A stretch of DNA of 64,000 nt from Collimonas rhizosphaerae. GTDB taxonomy: Bacteria > Pseudomonadota > Gammaproteobacteria > Burkholderiales > Burkholderiaceae_D. The DNA lies in the NCBI RefSeq assembly GCF_038896935.1, contig NZ_JBANDC010000016.1, forward strand, positions 62,001 through 126,000, in the 5' to 3' direction. The notes under the pieces were generated by a model. The model was given only the letters and a program-made list of their open reading frames with translations, made no database searches and was not told where the DNA came from. The stretch's first letter is position 1. Every line of letters starts with the position of its first letter. Position numbers and translations under genes: made by a program. This document shows positions 56,787-64,000 of this stretch, in pieces.

Positions 56787-58205
56787 TCAATAGGCAGTCT
56801 TGCCGCTCCAGCCCTTGAACGCGGTCCACAGCAGGATCCGGAAATCCATCAGGAACGACCAGTTCTGTATGTAATGCAGGTCGAACTGGACGCGCTTTTC
56901 CATTTTTTCCAAGGTGTCGGTTTCGCCGCGGTGGCCATGGATCTGGGCCCAGCCGGTGATGCCGGGCTTGACGCGATGGCGCACCATGTACAGGTCGAGC
57001 AGTTCTTCATACATCTGGTTGTGCTGCAAGGCATGCGGGCGCGGACCGATGACCGACATGTCGCCCAGCAGCACATTGATGAACTGCGGCAGCTCGTCCA
57101 GGCTGGTGCGGCGCAGGAACTGGCCGATCCGGGTGATGCGCGGATCGCCTTGCGTGGCCTGGGTGACCTTGTTGTGCTCCTGGTGCAGCTTCATCGAACG
57201 GAATTTGTAGATCATGAATTTCTTGCCGTTCAGGCCCAGCCGCACCTGCTTGAAAAATACCGGTCCCGGCGACGAGATCTTGATGGCGACGCCGATCGCC
57301 ACGAACAGCGGGGTCAGGGCAGTTAGCGCTACCAATGCAAAAAGCTTGTCCAGCAGGTGCTTGCAGATGCCGCGCGCACCGCTGGGAGCCGGGCGGTTCA
57401 GCTCCACGGTCGGCGTGCCGAGGAAATTGGTCATGCGGCGGCTGATCATCTGGATCGCCATCGTATCCGGCACCCAGCGGATGTCGACCAGCGTATTGCG
57501 CAGGTGGATCTGCAGGGGCCGCAGCTGCGCCGCTGCGCTCATCGGCAAGGTGATCCAGATTTCATCGATCTGGTTGGCGCTGACGTAAGCATGGATGTCT
57601 TCCAGCTTGTTGATGCGCGCGATATTGGCGTCCTGCAGGTTTTCGGTCTGTTCGGCGCTGCCGACCACGGCGTTGACCTCGTAACCGATCCACGGCTGCT
57701 GCAGGGCGCGCCGGTGCATTTCCTGCCCGGTTTCGCCATAGCCGACGATGATCACGCGCTTGAAGTTGAAGCCTTGCTTGCGCATGCGCGTCAGCGCGAC
57801 GAAGGAAGCGAAGCGGTACAGCAGCAGCAGGACCATGCTGGTCAGGTACCAGTACAGCAGCCAGTGATGCGAGATGCGGCCGATGCCGGGCACCATGCGG
57901 CTCATGAAAATGCCGAGGATCAGCACCAGCGCCCAGGACGCCGCCAGCCGTACGAACGTGGCCGACGCCGGTCGTTCCGGCCAGGCGGTGTAGAGATCGA
58001 GCTTGGCGAACAGCATGAATGCCAGCACGCAGCAGAAATACAGCAGCACCATGTGGACTGGCGCCGCTTCGGAGAGGTTTGTGTGGAAAACGAAATAGGC
58101 GACGGCATTGGCGGCGATCGCCAGGATCGCCGTATCGGCAATCCGCCTTGGGAGCTCCTGTCCCAAAACATACTGGAGGAAGGTCAAGTGTGTTGAGTGT
58201 GACAT
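56787..58205 (-). CDS. Undecaprenyl-phosphate glucose phosphotransferase (WcaJ type)
   Basis: 472 residues: four or five N-terminal membrane helices, a nucleotide-binding-like middle domain (RVIIVGYGETGQEMHRRALQ) and the C-terminal sugar transferase domain. The latter includes KISSPGPVFFKQVRLGLNGK, FMIYKFRSM, RRTSLDELPQFINVLLGDMS and the KPGITGWAQIHG end. It loads the first sugar phosphate, usually glucose or galactose, on undecaprenyl phosphate. It is transcribed opposite to the wza operon but belongs to the same pathway. Confidence 0.94.
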   Translation of the reverse strand: MSHSTHLTFLQYVLGQELPRRIADTAILAIAANAVAYFVFHTNLSEAAPVHMVLLYFCCVLAFMLFAKLDLYTAWPERPASATFVRLAASWALVLILGIFMSRMVPGIGRISHHWLLYWYLTSMVLLLLYRFASFVALTRMRKQGFNFKRVIIVGYGETGQEMHRRALQQPWIGYEVNAVVGSAEQTENLQDANIARINKLEDIHAYVSANQIDEIWITLPMSAAAQLRPLQIHLRNTLVDIRWVPDTMAIQMISRRMTNFLGTPTVELNRPAPSGARGICKHLLDKLFALVALTALTPLFVAIGVAIKISSPGPVFFKQVRLGLNGKKFMIYKFRSMKLHQEHNKVTQATQGDPRITRIGQFLRRTSLDELPQFINVLLGDMSVIGPRPHALQHNQMYEELLDLYMVRHRVKPGITGWAQIHGHRGETDTLEKMEKRVQFDLHYIQNWSFLMDFRILLWTAFKGWSGKTAY

Positions 58206-58632
58206 GAGATTTATCTTATTGGACTATCAAAAAAGCGAATGAAGGTCCGTACTCGCTTTCAAGCCTTGAACCCAGCATCATCCAAAGCGGTTTTTACGAC
58301 TACTGCAATGCAGCAAGTTACCTTCAGGAATTATGGTAATCATTAAAAACGATTTAATCAACGTAAACATTTTAATTAAATAGATTTTTCATGAATTTAA
58401 TGATGATTTCTTATTCTTTTGGTATTTTTAGGAGGGGCGGCTTGTCAAAGGAATATGGAGAGATGCGTTGGAGCAGCGCCCGGCCGGAAAAACGGGGAAG
58501 GGTGGAAAACAGCGCCAGGCTGAGGGCCTGGCTTTGCCGGGGCGGCGAAAGGGGGAGATTTTCCAGGCCGGTCGCTGTTGCTAAACCGGCATGCCAGGGA
58601 TTACGTTTTGAGGAGAATCAGGGACGCCGGTT
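58206..58632. other. Intergenic region with promoter-like AT-rich part
   Basis: 427 bases. 58325-58430 is very AT-rich and holds AACGATTTA (58348-58356), close to motifs upstream of wza. A hairpin GCCAGGC/GCCTGGC with a 5-base loop (58514-58532) may end the alcohol dehydrogenase transcript; its T run is short. A plus-strand frame from 58391 lacks a protein-like sequence and was not accepted. Confidence 0.45.
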
Positions 58633-59736
58633 TCAGGCAAAAACAAGCGTGTCGTCTTTGCCGATGAAGTTTTTCCCGCGCGCACCGTCCATGGCGCGGC
58701 GCACCATCTGCTGTGCTTCTTCCGTCGTCACGCCATAGTCGGAAAAACGGCTGCCAACCTCCAGCTGCAGCAGGAATTGGCGCAACTGCCGTTCCGCCGC
58801 TTCGGGCCCGGCGCCAAACACTCGTTGCAGCACAGCGTCGCGCGAAGGGTCGGCGCCCCAGGCCATGCGCAGCACCATCGGCAGCGTGAATGAGCAGGCG
58901 ATGCCGTGCGGCAGGCCATGGCGCAGCGTCATCTCGTAGGAAATGGAATGGGCCAGCGCGGTCTTGGTGTTGGAAAACGCCAGGCCGGCTTTCAGCGCCG
59001 CCAGCGCCATGGCCGAACGCAGGCTGAGGTTGCCGAGATCCGCGGCCAGCGCCGGCAGGCAGGCCAGGATGTCATGGATGGCTGACACGGCGTAGGTGTC
59101 CGAGATCGGATTGGCGTTAACGTTCCAGATCGACTCCAGGGCGTGCGACAGGGCGTCCAGCCCGGTGGAAACCGTGGTTTTCCCGGGCAGGGACAGCATC
59201 AGGGCGGGATCGACGATGGCCGCCTTGGGCCAGGTGCAATCCAGGTGCAGTGAATATTTCTTCTGCTGGCCGGCGTCCCAGATGGTGGCCCATGGCGTGA
59301 CTTCGCTGCCGGTGCCGGCGGTGGTCGGTATGGCGACCAGTTTCTTGGCCATGGGCGGTGCAAACGGCCCGGCGTCAGCCAGCAGTGCCAGCAACTCCTG
59401 GAAACTGCCGCTGGCGGTGCCGACCAGCAATGCCTTGGCGGTATCGATCACGCTGCCGCCGCCCAGCGCCACGATGGTCTCGCATGCCTGCCCGTGCCGC
59501 CAGAACTGTTCGTACATCGCGCCCAGTTCTGCGACGTCGGGATTGGGCTGCACGTTGTCGATGACATAAGAAAGCCGGTCTCCCAGCAACTGCTCCACTT
59601 CGGCTACCAGGCCAAGCGCTCGCGCTTCCGGGAATGTCACCAGGGCTGCCTGGCCCGGTCCCATGACCTGCGGCAGGTGCTGCAGGCTGCCCGCGCCGAA
59701 GTGGATTGCGACCGGATTGTGAAATCTTTGCATCAT
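58633..59736 (-). CDS. Iron-containing alcohol dehydrogenase
   Basis: 367 residues with AAGGA seven bases before the first ATG. Fe-ADH features: GGGSVIDTAKAL for the cofactor, PTTAGTGSEVTPWA, and the metal-binding Asp/His region GLDALSHALESIW with HGLPHGIACSFTLP. The sequence resembles the group annotated as phosphonoacetaldehyde reductase, but no phosphonate genes are near. The true substrate is unknown. Confidence 0.9.
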   Translation of the reverse strand: MMQRFHNPVAIHFGAGSLQHLPQVMGPGQAALVTFPEARALGLVAEVEQLLGDRLSYVIDNVQPNPDVAELGAMYEQFWRHGQACETIVALGGGSVIDTAKALLVGTASGSFQELLALLADAGPFAPPMAKKLVAIPTTAGTGSEVTPWATIWDAGQQKKYSLHLDCTWPKAAIVDPALMLSLPGKTTVSTGLDALSHALESIWNVNANPISDTYAVSAIHDILACLPALAADLGNLSLRSAMALAALKAGLAFSNTKTALAHSISYEMTLRHGLPHGIACSFTLPMVLRMAWGADPSRDAVLQRVFGAGPEAAERQLRQFLLQLEVGSRFSDYGVTTEEAQQMVRRAMDGARGKNFIGKDDTLVFA

Positions 59737-59930
59737 TGCTGCTTCCTTATGCCGTAGGGTTTCTCAAGCCATGGAAACTAGCACGCGCGTTTTACCGCAG
59801 AATGACAGGGTCGCCGAGACATGGTGCGCTGCCAGGGTTGTTTTTTTAAAAAGCCTGTGGTTTTGCGCCTGCGATAGGTAGAATCTAAGCAGGATATGAC
59901 TCGAAGTTAACCACTGTTCGAAAGAAAACC

Positions 59931-62900
59931 ATGCCCAGCACCGCCATAGAAAGAAAACAGCAGAAATTGGCAGAAATGGTCGAGTTCGCACGCGATCGCC
60001 TGCCGCAGGAAGTGTTCGCCACCATGCAGCCGTTCCTGCTCGAGTATTACGCCCAAGTGGGGGAAGAACTGGTCTTGAGCCGCGACATCGCCGACCTGTA
60101 CGGCGCCGCCGTCGCCCACTGGCAGTTTGCGCGGCATTTCGTCAGCGGCGCGCCGCGGGTGCGCATCTACAATCCGCGGGTGGACGAGCATGGCTGGCAG
60201 TCCGGCCATAGCGTGATCGAGATCGTCAACGACGACATGCCGTTCCTGGTCGATTCGGTCAGCACCGAGATCAACCGCCTGGGCCTGACCCTGCATGCGG
60301 TGATCCACCCGGTGTTCAGGGTCTGGCGCGACGCCGCCGGCCAGGTCGAGAAAATCCAGCGCGCCAGCGAGAATGGCGGCAAGGACAGCGACAAGGCAAA
60401 ACTGGAGTCGACCATCCATATAGAAGTCGACCGCTGCACCGAGGCTGCCAGGATGGAAGAAATCCTGGCCGGCGTGCTCAAGGTGCTGGGCGACGTGCGC
60501 GCCGCGGTGGAAGACTGGCGCCAGATGATGACGGCAGCCAGCGCCGCGATCGACGACCTCAAGCAGCAGGACAACGGCGATGCCGCGCAGCAGGGTGAAA
60601 TTGCCGAGGCGCGCGCTTTCCTGGAGTGGATGATAGACGACCATTTCACGTTTCTCGGTTATCACGACTACGAACTGGTGGTCAGCGACGGCGAAAACTA
60701 CCTGCAAGGCATGGCCGGTTCCGGCCTCGGCATCCTGCGCGATTCCCTGCGCGCCGCCGACAGCGCCGACATGACCAGGCTGCCGGTCAGCGCGCAAGGC
60801 ATCATCGATGCGCAATCGCCGATTTTCATCACCAAGGCCAATTCGCGCGCTACCGTGCACCGCGCCGGTTATCTCGACTATGTCGGCGTCAAGCGCTACG
60901 GCGCCGGCGGCAAGGTAGTCGGCGAGCGCCGCATTGTCGGCCTGTATACCTCGACTGCCTACATGGTGCCGACCAGCGAGATCCCGCTGGTGCGGCGCAA
61001 GGTGGCGAAAGTGCTGGAGCGCGCCGGTTTTGTCCCGCGCGGGCACCTGGCCAAGACCATGACCACCATCCTCGAGCAGTACCCGCGCGACGAACTGTTC
61101 CAGGTCGATGAAGACGAACTGTTCGATACCGCCAGCGGCATCCTGCGCCTGGAAGAGCGCCAGCGCACCCGCCTGTTCGTAAGGCGCGACGCTTTCGGCC
61201 GTTATGTTTCCTGCCTGGTGTTCGTGCCGCGCGACCGTTTCAACACCGAGCTGCGCGAACGGATCCAGGACTTGCTGCTGGATGCCTTCAACGGCACCGG
61301 CGTCGAATTCACGCCCCTGCTGTCGGAATCGGTGCTGGCGCGCATCCAGTTCACGGTGCGCACCGAGCCGGGCAGCGTCGCCGACATCAATGTCGAACAG
61401 CTGGAAGCGCGCATCGTGCAAGCCACGCGGCGCTGGCAGGACGACCTCACCGAAGCCCTGCTGGAACAGCGCGGCGAAGAGCAGGGCACACGGCTGCTGC
61501 GCCGGTATGCAATGTCGTTCCCGGCCGGTTTCCGCGAAGACTACTCGGCGCGCGCCGCGGTGCACGACATCGCCTTGCTGGAAGCCGCGCAGCAGGATAC
61601 CGGGCTGGCCATGAGCCTGTATCGTCCGATCGAAGCGGCGCCGGCGTCGCTGCGCCTGAAAATCTACCGCGCCGGCAAGCCGATGGCGCTGTCGCAGAGC
61701 CTGCCGATGCTGGAGCACATGGGCGTCAAGGTCAACGAGGAGCGGCCCTACCGCATCGAACTGCAGGATGGCGAACCGGCCTGGATACACGATTTCGGCA
61801 TGCAGACCGCGGACGACAGCGAAGTCGAGATCGAACACATCAAGGGCGTGTTCGAAGATGCATTCGGCCGTGTCTGGAGCGGCGAAGCGGACAACGACGA
61901 TCTCAACCGGCTGGTGCTGCTGGCCCAGCTCAACTGGCGCGAAGTCACCATCCTGCGCGCTTATGCGCGTTACCTGCGGCAAGTCGGCTCCACTTTCAGC
62001 AACGCCTATATCGAACAGGCCCTGACTGCCAACCCGGCGATTGCGCGCAAGCTGGTGGAACTGTTCCTGGTGCGCTTTGATCCGGCCCAGGCGGCCGGCG
62101 CTGAAGCCAAGGCCAAGTCCTTGCTGCAGAAGACCGAAGAGGCGATGGACCAGGTGCCGAATCTCGACGAGGACCGCATCCTGCGCCAGTTCCTGGGGGT
62201 GATCAGCGCTACCTTGCGCACCAATTATTTCCAGCACGGCGCCGACGGCCAGCCCAAGCCTTACCTGTCGTTCAAGTTCGATCCAGCCAAGGTGCCGGGG
62301 CTGCCGGCGCCCAAGCCGATGTTCGAGATCTGGGTCTATTCGCCGCGCTTCGAAGGCGTCCATCTGCGCGGCGGAAAAGTAGCGCGCGGCGGCTTGCGCT
62401 GGTCTGACCGGCGTGAAGATTTCCGTACCGAAGTGCTGGGCCTGGTGAAGGCGCAGATGGTCAAGAATGCAGTGATCGTGCCGGTCGGATCCAAGGGCGG
62501 TTTTGTGCTCAAGAGCGCGCCGCCGGCCAGCGACCGCGATGCCTACCTGCGCGAGGGAGTGGCCTGCTACCAGAACTTCCTGCGCGGGCTGCTTGACCTG
62601 ACCGATAACCTGGTCGACGGCAAAGTGGTGCCGCCGCAAGACGTGGTGCGCTACGATCCCGACGATCCTTACCTGGTGGTGGCGGCCGACAAGGGCACCG
62701 CCAGCTTCTCCGATTACGCCAATGCGGTGTCCGCCGAATACGGCTTCTGGCTGGGCGACGCTTTCGCCTCCGGCGGCTCGGTCGGCTACGACCACAAGAA
62801 AATGGGCATCACCGCGCGCGGCGCCTGGGAAGCGGTCAAGCGCCACTTCCGCGAAATCGGCGTCAATACCCAGGAACAGGATTTCGCGGTGGTCGGCATC

Positions 62901-64000
62901 GGCGACATGTCCGGCGACGTGTTCGGCAACGGCATGCTGCTGTCGCGCCATATCAAGCTCCTGGCCGGCTTCGACCATCGCCACATTTTCCTCGACCCGG
63001 ATCCCGACCCTGCGGCCAGCTTTGCCGAGCGCGAGCGCCTGTTCGCCTTGCCGCGCTCCAGCTGGGCCGATTACGACACCAGCCTGATCTCTAGCGGCGG
63101 CGGCGTCTATGCCCGCAGCCTGAAGACCATTCCGTTGACGCCGCAAATACAGGCGGCGCTGGGCGTGACCGCCAGCGAACTGGCGCCGACCGAACTGATA
63201 CGCGCCATCCTGCTGGCGCCGGTGGACCTGCTCTACAACGGCGGCATCGGCACCTACATCAAGGCGGCCCGCGAAAGCCACGCCCAGGTCGGCGACCGCA
63301 GCAACGATGCGATCCGCGTCAACGGCGCCGAGCTCAACTGCAAGGTGGTGGCAGAGGGCGGCAACCTTGGCTGCACCCAGTTCGGACGCATCGAGTTTGC
63401 CCAGAAGGGCGGCCGCATCTGCACTGACGCCATCGATAATTCCGCCGGTGTCGACTGCTCCGACCACGAGGTGAATATCAAGATCATGCTCGGCCTGATC
63501 GTCAGCGAAGGCGAGATGACCGAGAAACAGCGTAACAAGCTGCTGGCGGAAATGACTGAAGAAGTCGGCCTGCAGGTGTTGACCGACAACTACTACCAGA
63601 CCCAGTCCCTATCGGTGGCGGGCCGCCGCGCCGCCAGCCTGCTGGAGCCGGAGTCGCGCCTGATCCGCTTCCTGGAACGCGCCGGCCGGCTCGACCGCGC
63701 AGTCGAATTCCTGCCGTCGGAAGAAGAGTGCGCGGAGCGTAAGACCGCCAAGCAGGGACTGACCACGCCGGAACGTGCGGTGCTGATGGCGTACGACAAG
63801 ATGTGGCTGTATGAAGAACTGCTGGCCTCGGATTTGCCGGCAGACCCGTTCATCGCCGGTTCGCTGGCTGCCTATTTCCCGCAGCCGCTGCGCGAACGCT
63901 ATCCGGAGGCCATGCAGCGCCATCCGCTGGCGCGCGAGATCATCTCGACCTACCTGGTGAACACGCTGGCCAACCGGGTCGGCGCCACCTTTGTCCACCA
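59931..64000 (+). CDS. gdhB: NAD-specific glutamate dehydrogenase, large type, 3' end outside the window
   Basis: At least 1356 residues are visible of an expected 1600 or so. It starts at ATG 59931 after AAAGAAAACC. The N-terminus (QEVFATMQPFLLEYYAQVGE) and the regulatory part with NDDMPFLVDSVSTEINRLGL are typical of the 180-kDa GDH class. The catalytic region begins with KVARGGLRWSDRREDFRTEV, then GLVKAQMVKNAVIVPVGSKG; GIGDMSGDVFGNGML is the cofactor part. It deaminates glutamate to 2-oxoglutarate. A long minus-strand frame across it is a shadow. Confidence 0.95.
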   Translation, partial: MPSTAIERKQQKLAEMVEFARDRLPQEVFATMQPFLLEYYAQVGEELVLSRDIADLYGAAVAHWQFARHFVSGAPRVRIYNPRVDEHGWQSGHSVIEIVNDDMPFLVDSVSTEINRLGLTLHAVIHPVFRVWRDAAGQVEKIQRASENGGKDSDKAKLESTIHIEVDRCTEAARMEEILAGVLKVLGDVRAAVEDWRQMMTAASAAIDDLKQQDNGDAAQQGEIAEARAFLEWMIDDHFTFLGYHDYELVVSDGENYLQGMAGSGLGILRDSLRAADSADMTRLPVSAQGIIDAQSPIFITKANSRATVHRAGYLDYVGVKRYGAGGKVVGERRIVGLYTSTAYMVPTSEIPLVRRKVAKVLERAGFVPRGHLAKTMTTILEQYPRDELFQVDEDELFDTASGILRLEERQRTRLFVRRDAFGRYVSCLVFVPRDRFNTELRERIQDLLLDAFNGTGVEFTPLLSESVLARIQFTVRTEPGSVADINVEQLEARIVQATRRWQDDLTEALLEQRGEEQGTRLLRRYAMSFPAGFREDYSARAAVHDIALLEAAQQDTGLAMSLYRPIEAAPASLRLKIYRAGKPMALSQSLPMLEHMGVKVNEERPYRIELQDGEPAWIHDFGMQTADDSEVEIEHIKGVFEDAFGRVWSGEADNDDLNRLVLLAQLNWREVTILRAYARYLRQVGSTFSNAYIEQALTANPAIARKLVELFLVRFDPAQAAGAEAKAKSLLQKTEEAMDQVPNLDEDRILRQFLGVISATLRTNYFQHGADGQPKPYLSFKFDPAKVPGLPAPKPMFEIWVYSPRFEGVHLRGGKVARGGLRWSDRREDFRTEVLGLVKAQMVKNAVIVPVGSKGGFVLKSAPPASDRDAYLREGVACYQNFLRGLLDLTDNLVDGKVVPPQDVVRYDPDDPYLVVAADKGTASFSDYANAVSAEYGFWLGDAFASGGSVGYDHKKMGITARGAWEAVKRHFREIGVNTQEQDFAVVGIGDMSGDVFGNGMLLSRHIKLLAGFDHRHIFLDPDPDPAASFAERERLFALPRSSWADYDTSLISSGGGVYARSLKTIPLTPQIQAALGVTASELAPTELIRAILLAPVDLLYNGGIGTYIKAARESHAQVGDRSNDAIRVNGAELNCKVVAEGGNLGCTQFGRIEFAQKGGRICTDAIDNSAGVDCSDHEVNIKIMLGLIVSEGEMTEKQRNKLLAEMTEEVGLQVLTDNYYQTQSLSVAGRRAASLLEPESRLIRFLERAGRLDRAVEFLPSEEECAERKTAKQGLTTPERAVLMAYDKMWLYEELLASDLPADPFIAGSLAAYFPQPLRERYPEAMQRHPLAREIISTYLVNTLANRVGATFVH

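Noticed and set aside
58391..58738. 115-residue plus-strand frame
   Set aside because: It runs into the alcohol dehydrogenase gene from the opposite side, and its sequence is not protein-like.
59907..63467. 1186-residue open frame on the minus strand
   Set aside because: It lies opposite the NAD-glutamate dehydrogenase gene, which has clear family motifs. The antisense translation is rich in His, Gln, Arg and Val with no recognisable domain, typical of shadows in high-GC DNA.

Overview
The window is high-GC, gene-dense bacterial chromosome that looks betaproteobacterial: order Burkholderiales, probably Oxalobacteraceae and possibly Collimonas-like. This rests on recalled family and gene-order resemblance (iol operon with an iolC-DUF2090 fusion, Gly-rich lipoprotein signal, LuxR/LuxI pair, very large NAD-glutamate dehydrogenase), not on a search. 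No insertion sequence, prophage, integrase or CRISPR array was seen. One tRNA gene is present. The first gene (an SDR) and the last gene (NAD-GDH) run off the window.

Layout. 1-10100: an RpiR-type regulator divergent from a myo-inositol operon (periplasmic binding protein, permease, ATPase, iolC-DUF2090, iolD, iolE, iolB); iolG and iolA are not here. 10165-10390: tRNA-Leu(CAG) with promoter and terminator. 10495-14550: a 1351-residue single-module NRPS-like synthetase of the Pls/PosA type. 14913-17735: a PAS-GGDEF-EAL protein. 17756-21676: YcaQ-type glycosylase and DyP peroxidase as a pair, then a hipBA toxin-antitoxin operon preceded by four regularly spaced 16-bp repeats. 21835-24530: tauABC-like sulfonate transporter without a local oxygenase. 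24606-27691: SDR, divergent AraC regulator, LtrA-like membrane protein. 27845-29292: acyl-homoserine lactone synthase and its LuxR receptor with a lux-box-like palindrome. 29608-38986: DbpA helicase, a VOC protein, a split chromate transporter, trans-aconitate methyltransferase, a LysR regulator, a lipoprotein lipase, a permease/MCE/lipoprotein operon lacking an ATPase gene, and a DUF4019 protein.

39118-45648: small proteins, a transglutaminase-like/TPR lipoprotein, a CBS protein, and a group of signalling genes: membrane histidine kinase, stand-alone receiver, stand-alone Hpt protein, and (after a PAP2 phosphatase gene) an HTH-receiver regulator. Together these supply the H-D-H-D parts of a four-step phosphorelay. 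The last gene diverges from the exopolysaccharide operon at 46008-55826 (wza, wzb, wzc, flippase, pyruvyl transferase, Wzy-like polymerase, one GT4 glycosyltransferase, PslG-like hydrolase). galU and a WcaJ-type initiating transferase follow on the opposite strand. The window ends with an iron-containing alcohol dehydrogenase and the 5' 4.1 kb of NAD-glutamate dehydrogenase.

Most promising leads: the disassembled phosphorelay beside the exopolysaccharide promoter, the orphan Pls/PosA synthetase, the four-copy repeat array upstream of hipBA, and the MCE operon with no ATPase. All functions are read from translated motifs and context; nothing was checked against a database.
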